Shown one piece after another: positions 1 to 10,985 of a DNA stretch of 64,000 nucleotides. The translations under genes and the position numbers were made by a program. The stretch covers positions 12,535,501-12,599,500 of the forward strand of contig JAPTOF010000015.1 in the NCBI GenBank assembly GCA_028554755.1, written 5' to 3'. Origin of the DNA: Cordia subcordata (Eukaryota; Streptophyta; Magnoliopsida; Boraginales; Cordiaceae). Positions within the stretch are counted from its first letter, which is position 1. Each line of letters begins with the position of its first letter. The notes under the pieces are model-generated. The model searched no databases. It saw nothing but the letters and a program-made list of their open reading frames with translations, and had not been told where the DNA came from.

Positions 1-412
1 CTAAAATAGTTGTAAAATAACCATTAACATGCAAGTGGATAGCAAAGATGACTTTGACAATCAATTATTCGGAGCACCATCAACTAGTCAAGTTGCTCTC
101 AATCGTGTGGTTTCTTTCACGACCAGTTAAAGAATACTCTAAATTAAGCAATGACGACAACTTGGCCTTATTCAGTTTCCAACACTCTTTTGATGAATTC
201 TTGTAGTAATAACATTCCAAGTCTTACTTTCCTTGGTCCACGCAAATGGCTTAGTGGACACATGGAAACTATTACTTCTTCGCTATGCATTGCATAGGAC
301 CACTACTAAGTTAAGCAGGAGATTAGAATAGGAACTGCAGAAGTCAATCAATCAAATCAATGGAGTCTTCTCATTTCATCTCTACAATTTTCAATGGTCC
401 AATGCATTAAAC
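1..412. repeat. Left part of duplicated segment, copy A
   Basis: This stretch is near-identical to 23666-24095, with scattered single-base differences and a small indel. No coding potential is seen. It is the piece of copy A left of the Mutator-like insertion; homology to copy B resumes at 7797. The true left edge of copy A may lie outside the window. Confidence 0.9.
403..412. repeat. Target site duplication, left
   Basis: TGCATTAAAC directly precedes the left terminal repeat and is repeated at 7787-7796. Copy B has one copy (with a final G) at the matching place. Confidence 0.92.
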
Positions 413-532
413 GGATAATTTTTAATTTTACCCTTTTTTTAAAAATTATTGTAAAAATACCCTAGTTTTAAAATTATTTGCAAAAATACCCTCTTCGGTA
501 AGTCATCTACCGAAACGGTAGGTGACTTACCG
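413..532 (+). repeat. MULE left terminal inverted repeat
   Basis: About 120 bp that pairs with 7665-7786 read in reverse. The outer 80 bp is A/T-rich with phased AAAATACCC blocks. The inner 37 bp is two head-to-head copies of a 17 bp near-palindrome, separated by AAA. Confidence 0.9.
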
Positions 533-739
533 TTTCCATTAATTCCGGGAATAAAAAAATTTTAAAAAAGCCGTTGGGAATTTAAATACTTTCGGTAAGT
601 CACCTATCGAAATAAGCACAGAAGCGGTAGGTGACTTACCGTGTACTGTTTTACCGAGATGCATTAAAATAAAAAAAAAAAACCATTGGGCCATTATGAT
701 TTTCGGTAAGTCACCTACTGAACGGTAGGTGACTTACCA
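496..739. repeat. Left subterminal array of six 17 bp near-palindromes
   Basis: Copies at 496-512, 516-532, 593-609, 625-641, 704-720 and 723-739. The consensus is CGGTAAGTCACCTACCG or its reverse complement, and each copy is itself a near-palindrome. They come as three inverted pairs with spacers of 3, 15 and 2 bp. Clustered subterminal motifs of this kind are typical transposase binding sites; that role is inferred here. Confidence 0.85.
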
Positions 740-1904
740 TTTATTTTGGCTATAAATACCCCCTCCCCCTCCCCATTTTTCCCCACACCCGAGTTTACCC
801 CACCCCTCACCCTTCCCAGCTTTGATATTGTGTGAAAAAAAATATTTTTTGGTCCTTTTTTTTTACAAAAAAGTTTGCTCCAGGCGTAGGAAAGTGCCTT
901 TACTTGTAAGTTTTCTACATTCTCGCCTATTTATTTGTTATATATTGAATTTTATATGTATATACATGTTGTTAATATGCATCGTATGTATGTATATATG
1001 TAATGTATATAGCATGTATGTATGTATATAGTATATGTACATGTGATATTAAAATGTCTACAATCTTGATATGTATTATTATGTGTGTTATATATGTGTG
1101 TTTATTTTAGTTGCATATATGTGGGTGTGTGTTTATTTTACATGCATATGTATATATTTTTTTCACATGCATATGAATAGGATATTTATAGTAATTTTGT
1201 AATGTATGACCTTTTCGTTTGGTAGAGATTTATAGTATTTAAAAAATGTAGAAAGATTTTAGAAGTTGATTCCGAATTTTAGAAATCTCATAAAATTTAG
1301 AAATATTTTAGAAGAAGTTATGAATTTTAGAAATTTCATAGAGCCGAGATTTATAGTATTTAGAAAATTTAGAAAGATTTTAGAAGAAGTTATGAATTTT
1401 AGAAATTTCATAGAGCCGAGATTTATAGTATTTAAAAAATTTAGAAAGATTTTATAAAAAGTTATGAAAATTTAGAAAGATTTTAGAAGAAGTTATGAAT
1501 TTTAGAAATTTCATAGAGTCGAGATTTATAGTATTTAGAAAATTTAGAAAGATTTTATAAAAAGTTATGAAAATTTAGAAAGATTTTAGAAATTGCTTTT
1601 AGAAAAAGTTATTAGGAATATGGTGTCGTTTATTAGGAACGAAAACTATATTTAGTTAGTTAGAAACGTAATATAATTCAATAGAAAATTAATTTAATTT
1701 GTTGAAAAATAATTCCTAAGGAATTTCCTTAGGATTTTCTTAAAATGTACTAGGAAATTATTTGATTAGAAGATTAATATAAATGTTTGTAACTTATTAG
1801 CAAAATTGTACAACTGTCTAGGAATAAGAATATGGTTTATTTGCTAGAAAATTATTATAAAAAATTAGTTACGCATATTAACTATTTGATCGTAGGATAA
1901 TATC
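740..1904. other. Non-coding left part of the MULE, upstream of the PMD gene
   Basis: No convincing gene; an open stretch at 822-1031 is low-complexity and TATG-rich. A C-rich tract with TATAAATACC at 749-760 could be a promoter for the rightward PMD gene. From 930 to 1170 it is rich in TATG/TGTA simple sequence. The tandem repeat at 1229-1610 is listed separately. Confidence 0.6.
1229..1610. repeat. Tandem repeat with variable unit, inside the MULE
   Basis: Units beginning TTTATAGTATTTAGAAAATT start at 1229, 1350, 1422 and 1525, giving spacings of 121, 72 and 103 bp. The longer units contain an extra internal copy of GAAAATTTAGAAAGATTTTA. The apparent 63-residue reading frame at 1266-1457 is a product of the repeat, not a gene. 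Confidence 0.85.
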
Positions 1905-4407
1905 ATGGATGTCGGCCTTAGACCCCAGGATGCATCCTTTTTGGTGCATTACGCCCAGCATAGGACGCAGATTTTGACGGGGGAGACTGCGTCGAAGGAT
2001 TTGCACACGCAGCAGGGCGACGGGTACTTGTTCCAGACCCCAGAGCACCCGTTAGTACAGGAAGAGTTGTTGCGTGCGAAGTTCTATGGCTATTATAAGG
2101 CAGGTTGGCATGAACTAGACCACGCCTTATTGACAGCCGTCGTGGAGAGGTGGCGGACGGAGACACACACCTTCCACTTGCCTGTCGGAGAGGCCACTAT
2201 CACACTACAGGATGTGGCCGTTTTATGGGGGCTACCGGTGTCTGGTAACCCCATCCCGCACTTATCCACGACGAGGCGCGTTTATGGTGAGTGGGCTGCG
2301 CTTTTCTATGATCTTTGCGGCATTACGGTGGAAAATAAACATATGGAGTTGAAATCCGGAAAGATCAGGCTATCTGAGGTGAAGCGGTTGTATGAGATGA
2401 CTTACCAGCACGAGGTTGAGGGTGCAGCCGCAGCGCGACGTGCCCGTCTATGGATGTTTGGGTACATAGTCTCTCATCTCTTTGCCGATACCAGTGGCAG
2501 CTGGGGGAACATGAACTGGCTAACTTTGCTCATGGACATTGAGACAGGGATTGAACTGGGGTGCTGCTGCGCTAGCACATTTGTACAGGGGGATAGATGC
2601 CTTTGTATATTCCGATAGGACATACCTCTGTGGCGGCATCACCCTGCTGCAAGTACTGCGCATAAGTCACTTAATCATTGTTTGTAAATATCACGTGATT
2701 TCTATATGGTATTAACTTAACTGTCCATTTATTTGCAGTGGTGGATATGGGACAGGTTCGACTGTTTCCATCCCACACTTATTGAGTCCAAGCCCCAGGA
2801 CATCCAGAGCAGGAAGCACCCGCACGAGGTCGGATGGAACCTACCAGATGCGCCACGGGAGGCAATGTACTTTATGGAGAAGTCCTTGTAGACACGGCCA
2901 ACAGGGGCCTACTACTATATCGCGATGTCATTGACAAGCTTCAGCCCGACCAGGTTCATTTTTCATAGCAAATGTAGGTAGTATGTTAAATTTATTTCAA
3001 TGCTAGCGAAGTAGTACTAACCTTAAGTATCTATGCACTTTTACATTACAGTTTATTTGGCAGCCGTATAGGGACATTATAGGGGATCTGCCGGATTACT
3101 GTACAGAGGGGTCGGACTGGTAGAGGACGAAGGTGCCCTTGCTCTGCTGTGGATTGATTGAATGGCATCAAGCTGATCGTGTGCTGCGCCAGTTTGGGAT
3201 GCGCCAGCCGATCCCAGACGCCCCTGAGCCATTCGTCTCCTAGGTACACTTGAAAGGGAAGGAGATGTTGAAGCCCCTGGACGTGGAGTAGTGGCATGGG
3301 TGATGGGCCAGGGCGCAGGACGTTGTAGTGAACGGTGTCGTTGAGGATAGGCCAGATCTAGTGCAGCTGCAGCAGTACATGCAATGGTACCGACACCGAT
3401 CTATCATTCGGATTGGCCATCCGTCATGGGTGCCTCGTCGTGTGGGATATATGGCGACAGCACAGGACGAGCATTTTATGGTAAGTCGACCATATTGGTT
3501 ATTGGCATACTGCATAACGTTTTTCCTGATAGATGTATGATACGAATTAAATATCTTTTTCGTAATTATGTTTTGCAGGCTTCGACATTGGGCCGTGCAT
3601 TCCATCACATGCGGCGGGCCTCATAGCCTCACAGCAGCACAGCCAGGGAACGTTGGCACATGATCGTTTCTGGCCGGAGATGGATCATGTTGTGTCCCAG
3701 ATGCAGCGGGCCCTGGAACAAACTAGGCACAACGATATTTTGGCGGCGCCCTCGTATTTTGACCTGCCCAATGCATCGACCCAGCCAGCGATGCAGCCTC
3801 ATTGGTCCCAGCCGCCTCCGACATACCCATGGACCCAGACGGCCCCTAGGCTGCCCCGTCATACTATTCGTATGGGCAAACACTTACACAGCAGCCTCCA
3901 CCGGTATACCCATGGGCACACACCCTACCGCAGCAGCCCCCACTGACCTACCAGTGGGGCTACCAGTCATTTCCATGATATCCCACACAGTGGTCTCAGC
4001 TCACACAGTGGGGCCAGCCTGGGCCGAGTGGATCGTCTTACATGCAGTATACCCCATCTAGTCAGGGTATTCATCCGTTTACATCCATACCAGCCGCCCC
4101 ACCGCGTCTGCCCATGTCATCGCTGTTTGTGTACGACCCAACGCAGATGACCATGCCGACGGGGGTATCAACGGACCCGTCCACTTCCCTACTGGTAGTT
4201 GAAGACTATCTTGCCCTACTACAGGACGTGGAGGGTGAGGATCAGGGCGGTGGGGAACAGGGTGATGCGCAGGGTGGGGAGCAGCAGCCACCGGCCGAGG
4301 AGGTACCGCCACATCGAGTTGGAAAGCGCCCTTCTACGTCGCAGCCGCAACGAGTCCAGCCCTGTCACGCGAAGAAGGGACATCCTCCGGTATGTGGGAC
4401 ACATTAG
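1905..4407 (+). pseudogene. Plant mobile domain (PMD, MAIN-like) gene, broken
   Basis: PMD proteins include the host factors MAIN and MAIL1 and proteins carried by transposable elements. Four exons can be read: 1905-2652, 2739-2953, 3052-3480 and 3579 to about 4407, with GT-AG introns between them. Exon 1 has the usual opening, including YKAGWHELDHALLTAVVERW and DVAVLWGLPVSGNPI. Exon 3 has IWQPYRDI and EWHQADRVLRQFGMRQP, typical of the domain's end. The last part is proline- and glutamine-rich. Damage: a frameshift near 2552, a stop at about 2889, an apparent 1 bp loss near 2945, and stops in exon 3 at about 3119, 3241 and 3288. The gene faces the transposase gene and sits where MuDR carries its second gene. 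Family assignment is firm; exon ends after 3579 are uncertain. Confidence 0.85.
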
Positions 4408-4684
4408 CTTTGTTTTTTTCTTTCAATTTTTAATTTATGTAATTTATCTTTTCCACTATTTAAATGAATATCAGTCATTTAACAAACTAGTTTTACATGA
4501 ATTACATTTCAGTTCAAGTTCAATAATTTTGTGTACGACAAAGTTTAACAAACATTAAAGCAATCCACCTACATTACATCATACATTACATCCCGGAACA
4601 CATTCAACTTGAAAGCCATTCAAAACTCTAAAAATTACACGTAGTGAATACAGTACGATACATTTCTAGCAAATATTATCAGAA
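4408..4684. other. Gap between the convergent MULE genes
   Basis: AT-rich, with no coding signal. It must hold the 3' ends of both convergent transcripts. Possible poly(A) signals are AATTAC and AATAAT-rich stretches, but none is certain. Confidence 0.5.
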
Positions 4685-7295
4685 CTATTGTTGTGTGGGC
4701 CTAGTTTGATTTTGAGGGCAACTGGTCACGTTGTGACTCGATTGACTGCAATTTGAACACCTTCGTCTACGAACTTGGTCCGAGTGATCCATCTCATTAG
4801 GGATGTGGCTATCCCCGAGGGGTCCTCTGTTCCTGTGACGCAATCTACTTGGATTGGGCTGCAATTGCCAAGTAGGTGCATCTGGCCAATAATCAACATG
4901 TCCCAAAGGTTGAAATGGGATGGCATACGTATTCGTGTATGCTTCTACTTTATATTCAACTGGAAACATGTTAACTAACGCTACATTCAAGTAGCGTGCA
5001 ACAGCCTGTGCATGTGAACATGGCAAATGGTACGCTGTCCACTTACCATAGGTACATGTCTTCTCATTAAACCTGACCACTTGTACAGGACGTCTGTCAG
5101 TAAATGATTCTGGCAATCGGCCTACCTGTGTTGTACCTGTTTCGTAGTGAAAATGAAACACGTTATGAAGGTGTGACTTTGCCTCCCATTTGTCAAACAA
5201 TTCCCTGACTCTAGCAGGCAGGAGAAATTATTGTCCAGCCAAGTGTCTCGCATGTATAGACCGGTTGTAGAAGTATTCAGCACACTTTGTGAAAGTGTGC
5301 GACATTAACGCTGTAATAGGCAAATTCCTCGCCCCAACAAGGACACCATTGAAACACTCAACGTTGTTTGTAGTCATCATACCCCACCTCGAACCTCCAT
5401 CGGCACACAACGTCCACATCACCCGGTCTATGTTGGTGAGATAATCGTATGCACGTTTACCAGCCCCGGTTGGTGTTGGGTCAACTCCCAAATTTTTTTG
5501 CATCACTTCTATGTGTTTGCGTATTTGATTTTCCTTACCAGCTGTCCAACATAAGTCCTTTATATACTGGTTGTGGAACTGTTTCATGACATTACTTTTG
5601 AGGTGCCTCAAGCACATCCGATGCTTCACCCGCAATTGCCCGTCAGATGAGATACGATTCACGGTAGAGAAAATTCCAGCATGTCTATCAGACACTATAC
5701 AAATCTCATCTATATCATGTAGCAAATGCATCCGTACAAGTTGAAGGAACCATGACCAACTTTCAGTTGTCTCTGCATCGACAACTGCAAACGCCAATGG
5801 TAAAATCTGATCGTTCACATCAGCTGTCAATGCTGTTAGTAGATGGCCCTTATATGGACTGCGCAGGTGAGTACCGTCGAGAGAAAGCACTGGATGATAA
5901 TACATCCATGTTGCAATGCATGGGGCAAACGCCCAAAACACATAATCGAAAATTTTGGTTCCTTGCGTCGATCCTTGGAAGAACTTGTATGTTACAACTG
6001 TCCCCGGATTAGTTGCCTTGACAACTCAAAAAAATCGCGAAAGTAACTGGTACGACTCGTCCCAATTGCCGTACACTATTTCAATGGCCTTATTTCGGCT
6101 ACGCCATTCCTTTCCATATGAAATGTTCACGTGAAAAGTGTCCATAATGTGTGCTCGTATAAAACCCACATCGAAATCAGGCTTGTGTTTTACGAAGTGC
6201 ATAATCGTATAACCGACCAGTGCTGTGGTAACATTTTTATGGTCGGCCCTTCGTCTATCACCGAAACAATTATGCACGCCCCAATACTTCGTTATTTCAA
6301 ACTGGCGATGCGTGGATTTTCTAATTGCCCACAACTCCCACCTGCATGGATTTGTAAGGTTGGAAGCATTTACGCAACAAACAACCCATAAATCTGGTTC
6401 AGACCACTTCACTTTGTATTCATGTTGTACCTTTATCGAGTACATCTGAACTGCCCGAATCGCGTCCTTCTTTGACGGGAAAATCATTCATTTGGCCAAT
6501 TCCTTCTCGGCCCAAAATATTTGCGTTTTGTGCTCCTCCATACTATCCATATAATATTCTTGACTAACGGTATGAAGTAGAGCAGTTTCATGTACAGTGT
6601 ACATCGGTACGGCCCCGTCAATGGACCCCTGCACCAACTGATGGCCCTTTATGTTCCTCATTGACGTTTGCAGTGTTTTCGTTACCATTGAAGACGTCAT
6701 CATCATCGTGCCAGGCGTCGTTCTCGTTCAGGGCCATGTCCTCATCTTCTTCGTCAGGTTCAGACATAAATGTGTCTATGTTCAAGTCTACCATCACAAT
6801 ATGAGATGGCCCTGCTATGTCACTCCCAGCAGCGTCATGTGATGGTTCGGCATTCAAGTCAGGAACAGCGCAACCACGCTGGAAATCACTACTTGGTTGC
6901 GGGATGTACACGTCGTCTGTCTTTACTTTGACAATAACATGACCATTATTCATGTTATTATCATTATATGCTATTCGAAACACGTCCATTAAATCATCAT
7001 CGTTGCTGATTGCCGCCTCGCTAAAATATGGATACTGTAACTGCACGACCCCCGATTGGAAACGATGCGATAGCTCCACCCTGTCGATGCCATAACGCAA
7101 ATTAAGCTTCTCATAGACACTATAAAAAAATTCATTGTATGATGTTTCATGTGTTATTTTGACCTTACAAACAGGCCTCGTTGTTTTATATTCGATACTG
7201 TACGGGCCATTAATTTTTTCTCCGCCATAATATAAAAGAACAGAGATTGTATTCATATTTTTCTTACTGACTAAAATATTATATGGATAGTACAC
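4685..7295 (-). pseudogene. MULE transposase (mudrA-like), broken
   Basis: Reading right to left. 7295-6618 encodes an N-terminal PB1-like domain followed by an acidic linker. 6706-6026 encodes the MuDR DNA-binding domain (FPSKKDAIRAVQMYS, then the W, C and H residues of a WRKY-GCM1-like finger). 6025-5228 encodes the MULE catalytic domain (LSLDGTHLRSPYKGHLLTA with the first catalytic Asp, then FAVVDAETTESWSWFL). 5200-4685 encodes a SWIM finger (CTYGKWTAYHLPCSHA) and a CCHC knuckle (CSNCSQSSHNVTSC). The N-terminal part is in a different frame from the rest, so there is a frameshift between 6618 and 6706. In-frame stops lie at 6488-6490 (TGA), 6026-6028 (TGA) and 5228-5230 (TAA). Between them the reading frame continues with family-like sequence, so the breaks are recent. 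The enzyme would cut and join the element ends in the nucleus; this copy cannot make it whole. Confidence 0.93.
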
Positions 7296-7456
7296 AAGAA
7301 TGTATGTGTGGAAACTAATTGGAAAGATTTTTGGTTATTCGAAAATCAAGGATACTAGGCGGAGTGTGGAAGAGAATAAGAAACTATGTACTTTGGTGTT
7401 AGGGCATTCAAGGATGGAAGAGCGGGAGTTAAATAGGGGTTCAAACCATAAAGAAA

Positions 7457-7701
7457 CGGTGTGTGAGTTACCGGTCAAGGGGAATAATGGCACAAAGAAC
7501 GGTAAGTGACTTACCGGTAAAAGCTAATAACGGAAACTCACTTCTCGTTCCTGGGAAATTGCAGCGGTAGGTGACCTACCGTTTATTCGCTAATAACGAT
7601 AGGTCACCTACCGTTCTTGCTGACACGCTGGCACACTCGATATATTCTCTGACAGTTGGAAAAACGGTAAGTCACCTACCGAAACGGTAGGTGACTTACC
7701 G
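7457..7701. repeat. Right subterminal array of six 17 bp near-palindromes
   Basis: Copies at 7457-7473 (degenerate), 7500-7516, 7565-7581, 7597-7613, 7665-7681 and 7685-7701. This matches the number at the left end. The spacers differ, so the arrays are not simply long terminal repeats copied whole. Confidence 0.85.
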
Positions 7702-7786
7702 AAAAGGGTATTTTTGAAATCCATTTTAAAACAAGAGTATTTTTGCAACAATTTTTTTAAAAAAAGGGTAAAAATAAAAATTTTCC
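7665..7786 (-). repeat. MULE right terminal inverted repeat
   Basis: Reverse complement of the left end, with a modest number of mismatches. It holds the matching pair of 17 bp near-palindromes at 7665-7681 and 7685-7701, then the A/T-rich outer part. Confidence 0.9.
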
Positions 7787-7796
7787 TGCATTAAAC
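7787..7796. repeat. Target site duplication, right
   Basis: TGCATTAAAC follows the right terminal repeat and matches 403-412. Sequence homologous to copy B resumes immediately after it. Confidence 0.92.
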
Positions 7797-9718
7797 GTCG
7801 TGATCATTTTTGTCCTTATTAATTGATAGGCATGGTCACATGGAGTAGAATCACAAAACTTTAAAAAAAAAAAGGTGAAATCGTGTCTTAAATCACAATT
7901 TAAAAAAATAATTAAAAAGTTAGAATCACAAATTAAAGACAATTTAAAAAAAAGTAAATTATGGGTCGAAGACACGAATTTACATGGCAAGTCTACCACG
8001 TTAGCCAATGCTTAGCCAATGCCTGCAAATACTTGATTCACCTAAAATGGTGTATTGAAAAGATAATTTCATTAAAAGTTGGTTATTTTACTTATATATT
8101 TTTTAAAAAATTATCATTTTAATATATAATTTATAAAAAATTTCATTTTAATTATTATTGCAAAAGATAATGTCTTCGATGTATTACGCAATATAAGACA
8201 TCATGGGGTGACTTTGGTAGTAAAGTGTGAAATTAAAGAGCAAAAGGACAAGTATCATTGGATTGTAGGCGTACAATAAGATTTCAACTGAAAGCCAATT
8301 CTGGACAAAACATAAATAAGGAAAACGACCATAACACTAAACGAATCGAAACTTGGACGGTTATTGGCTTTGTCTCTCTTTACACTCTTATAGTGATCCT
8401 TATACTCTTTATAATCTCATAGTGACATACTAACTGAAAGTCTTCCCCTTTTGCCATTGTGCGCTCTGAATATTGACTTTGACTTCCGTGACATATGTAC
8501 TTAGGATGAAGTTAGCATATGTTAAGAATAGCATAATTCAGCATCATTAAAATGGATTGCTTTTGGGAGAACCTTTTTTTTTCATGGCTCTTGGTTTCTG
8601 CAAAAATAAATTTTAAGTGCAATGTGACTTGACAAGATACTCTACGTCAAAAGAAAAAAGAAAAAAGATCACTTTGCATTAGACATATTTGATGTCTGTT
8701 TCTTTCTTTAATCATCTTTAATATGTAGATATATGGGATATTGGATCTTTTTGAATAACAATTGCATTATTGAAAATCAACACTACAGCATTGAAAGTTG
8801 TCCGTAAAAAGTACTAAGGTGGCGATTGTAATCCCCATGATGGAATGAAACTAGGAATGTCATTCTCGAGAAAAAGCCATTCGGACGTTCATGGAAATAG
8901 CCATTCTTGACAAAATACATTGGAATGGCCCATTCTCATGTTCGCTAGAGTGAATTGTTTGACAAATAACAAAAATATCTCTTAATAAATTAATGTGTTA
9001 CAAAATCAATCTTTTGTATGTATAATCTTCTTCAAAATTCATGTCTTAATTTAAAAAATTTAAAAATAAAAAATAAACAAATAAAATTAAAAAGTAGAAA
9101 ATAATAAAAAATTAAAAGAAAAAGAATTAAAGGAAAACTAAAAATGACGGTGTAGTCTCCACAAGAAAAGGAAAACTAAAAGTTAAAAAATTAAAAACTA
9201 AAAAACTTAAATAAAAATTAAAAAAAATTAAAAATTGAAAACAATAAAAACAAAAAATTAAAATTAAAAATTAAAAAATAATAAGAATTTAAATTTAAAT
9301 TTTAAAATTTAGCAATTTGAAAATTTAAAAATTAGAAAATTAAAAACAAAAAAATTGTAAAAATAAAAAAGTAAAGAGTTATAAAATCGGTTATATATAT
9401 GTTTATCTATATATATATATATATATGTATGTATGTGTGTGTATGTGTGTATGTATATACGTATATATGTATATAAGTATATAACCTATTGCTTGTAAAA
9501 CACAATTGGAGTGAAAGGGGCAAAATTAATGTCGTTGCAAAACTCCAGTTTGGAACTCTCCAACTCTAGTTTTGCTCATAATCAAATACCTTATTTAGCT
9601 ATTTTTTACAAAATATATTTTTTTCTGCTAAACCTTAATTGCAAAACAAAACTCAATTTTATTTATAGCCAAACATCTTATATAATTGCTTTATTTTTAA
9701 TTTTTTTTTGTTGAACCT
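7797..9718. other. Copy A flank between MULE and copia element
   Basis: Collinear with 24095-25870 of copy B. No gene is seen. 9050-9370 is A/T low-complexity (AAAATTAAAAA-type) and is longer than in copy B, where about 170 bp is missing. Confidence 0.8.
9390..9485. repeat. TA/TG microsatellite
   Basis: Runs of TATATA followed by TATG and TGTG repeats. The matching microsatellite in copy B (25543-25637) has a different length and composition. Confidence 0.85.
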
Positions 9719-10931
9719 TGTTAGTAATATGTCTTATATTTTTGATGATGAAAAATAAATATGATGATTATACTCTTGCATAATTGTTATGAGTATGATA
9801 ATGGTTTGAATTTTTTATTTGAGATATATGAATATGATTAAGAGATTTTGGAATGGAGATATTTAGATGGATTAATTATGATTGGATATTTTCATGACTT
9901 GATTATATTTGAATTATATTTTTGGAATGGATGTATTTGGATCCCTTTTTGAACATCTTATTTTGACAATATTGGAAAGATGATGGAAGCTTTACGAAGA
10001 TCAAATTCATTCATAGCATCTATGGACGATCAAGACAAATAGAGATACAAGGAAGGAGATGAAAGTGACGTAAGAGGTACTGGACTTTGCTCATATGTGT
10101 TGTGCCTTGAATAAATTCTATAGCTTAATATTTTAAAAGCTTTTCTTGATCTCTCAAAAGTTTTCAAAAAACATCCTTCATAAAGATTTCTACATGATCT
10201 TGAATCTTGAAAATTTTGGAAAGTTTTTCTAAATTTCTTAAATCTTGAAATATCTTTCTTGAGATTTCCATATCATTTTTGAATCAAGCTTTTAAGTCAA
10301 ACAATCTTTAACATCTCTAAAAAAAAGCTTGCATTCACATTGAATTGAAAAAAGAAATGTTTTGAGCAGAAAAAACTGGATTTTTCTGGTTTAACCAATT
10401 GCCTCAGTTGGTCGACTGACTGGAGGAGCAGGCCTACCAGGTGATATAGCATTTTAAGCAAAGCTATCATTTGTTTTCTACCTCTACCGACAGGGCATCT
10501 GGTCAACCGAACCCATAGACCTGTAGGCATAGTGAATGTTGTAAAGCTAACCGTTTTAACGTATTTTGGGCAAGATTTTCATATGCTTTGTTGATTTCAA
10601 ATTGCTGCTACCTTAGGCTCTTTTCTGTAACTATTTAAACTCTTTTTAGCCTTTGATTTCAGTAACAAGCACAATAAGCAACAAGAAAATAATTCAAGCA
10701 AAATCATTAAGTTATAATCTTTCATTCTTCAGCATTACAACACCTAAAAATTGGGTGTCTTCTCTTCCCTTTACTTGCTCCATTTTTTCTTTCATATATT
10801 GCTTGCTAAGTGTCTGATATTTTATATAAAAAGATAGCCTGCTACAAATTAATTTTATTTGACAATTAATTCCAAAAAATGTAGCATAATTTTAATTCGT
10901 CCCCCCTCTTAAGATTATTTGCTTCTTAACA
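9719..10931 (+). repeat. Copia 5' LTR, copy A (internally deleted)
   Basis: TG...CA boundaries. Compared with copy B it lacks about 350 bp (the equivalent of roughly 26893-27242); the join is near 10740 at CATTACAACACC. It ends just before the primer site at 10934. Confidence 0.85.
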
Positions 10932-10933
10932 AG

Positions 10934-10946
10934 TGGTATCAAGAGC
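10934..10946 (+). promoter_or_regulatory. Primer binding site
   Basis: TGGTATCAAGAGC, two bases after the LTR end. It matches the initiator tRNA-Met primer site usual in plant copia elements (TGGTATCAGAGC), with one extra A. Confidence 0.8.
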
Positions 10947-10985
10947 TACGGTGCTATATATAGTTTAACGACTAGTAGAATTATC

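Larger units (their letters stand above)
413..7786. mobile_element. Mutator-like element (MULE) carrying a plant mobile domain gene
   Basis: A 7374 bp DNA transposon flanked by the 10 bp direct repeat TGCATTAAAC (403-412 and 7787-7796). The paralogous site in copy B (about 24088-24098) has the target only once and no insert, so the boundaries are well defined. Inverted terminal repeats of about 120 bp start GGAWAATTTTTA at both ends. Inside are two convergent genes, a PMD gene on + (1905-4407) and a MULE transposase on - (4685-7295), meeting in a short AT-rich gap at 4408-4684. Both genes carry stops and frameshifts, so the copy is probably not autonomous now. Target duplications of 9-11 bp are typical of Mutator elements. 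The layout resembles MuDR of maize, which also has two convergent genes, but the second gene here is PMD-like. Confidence 0.93.

Noticed and set aside
822..1031. 69-codon reading frame near the MULE left end
   Set aside because: It spans poly-A/T and TATG-type simple sequence with no domain, and is best explained by chance.
1905..4407. Host phosphatase gene (the PMD is sometimes labelled phosphatase 7 long form)
   Set aside because: No phosphatase motif is present, and the gene lies inside MULE terminal repeats; PMD is the better name.
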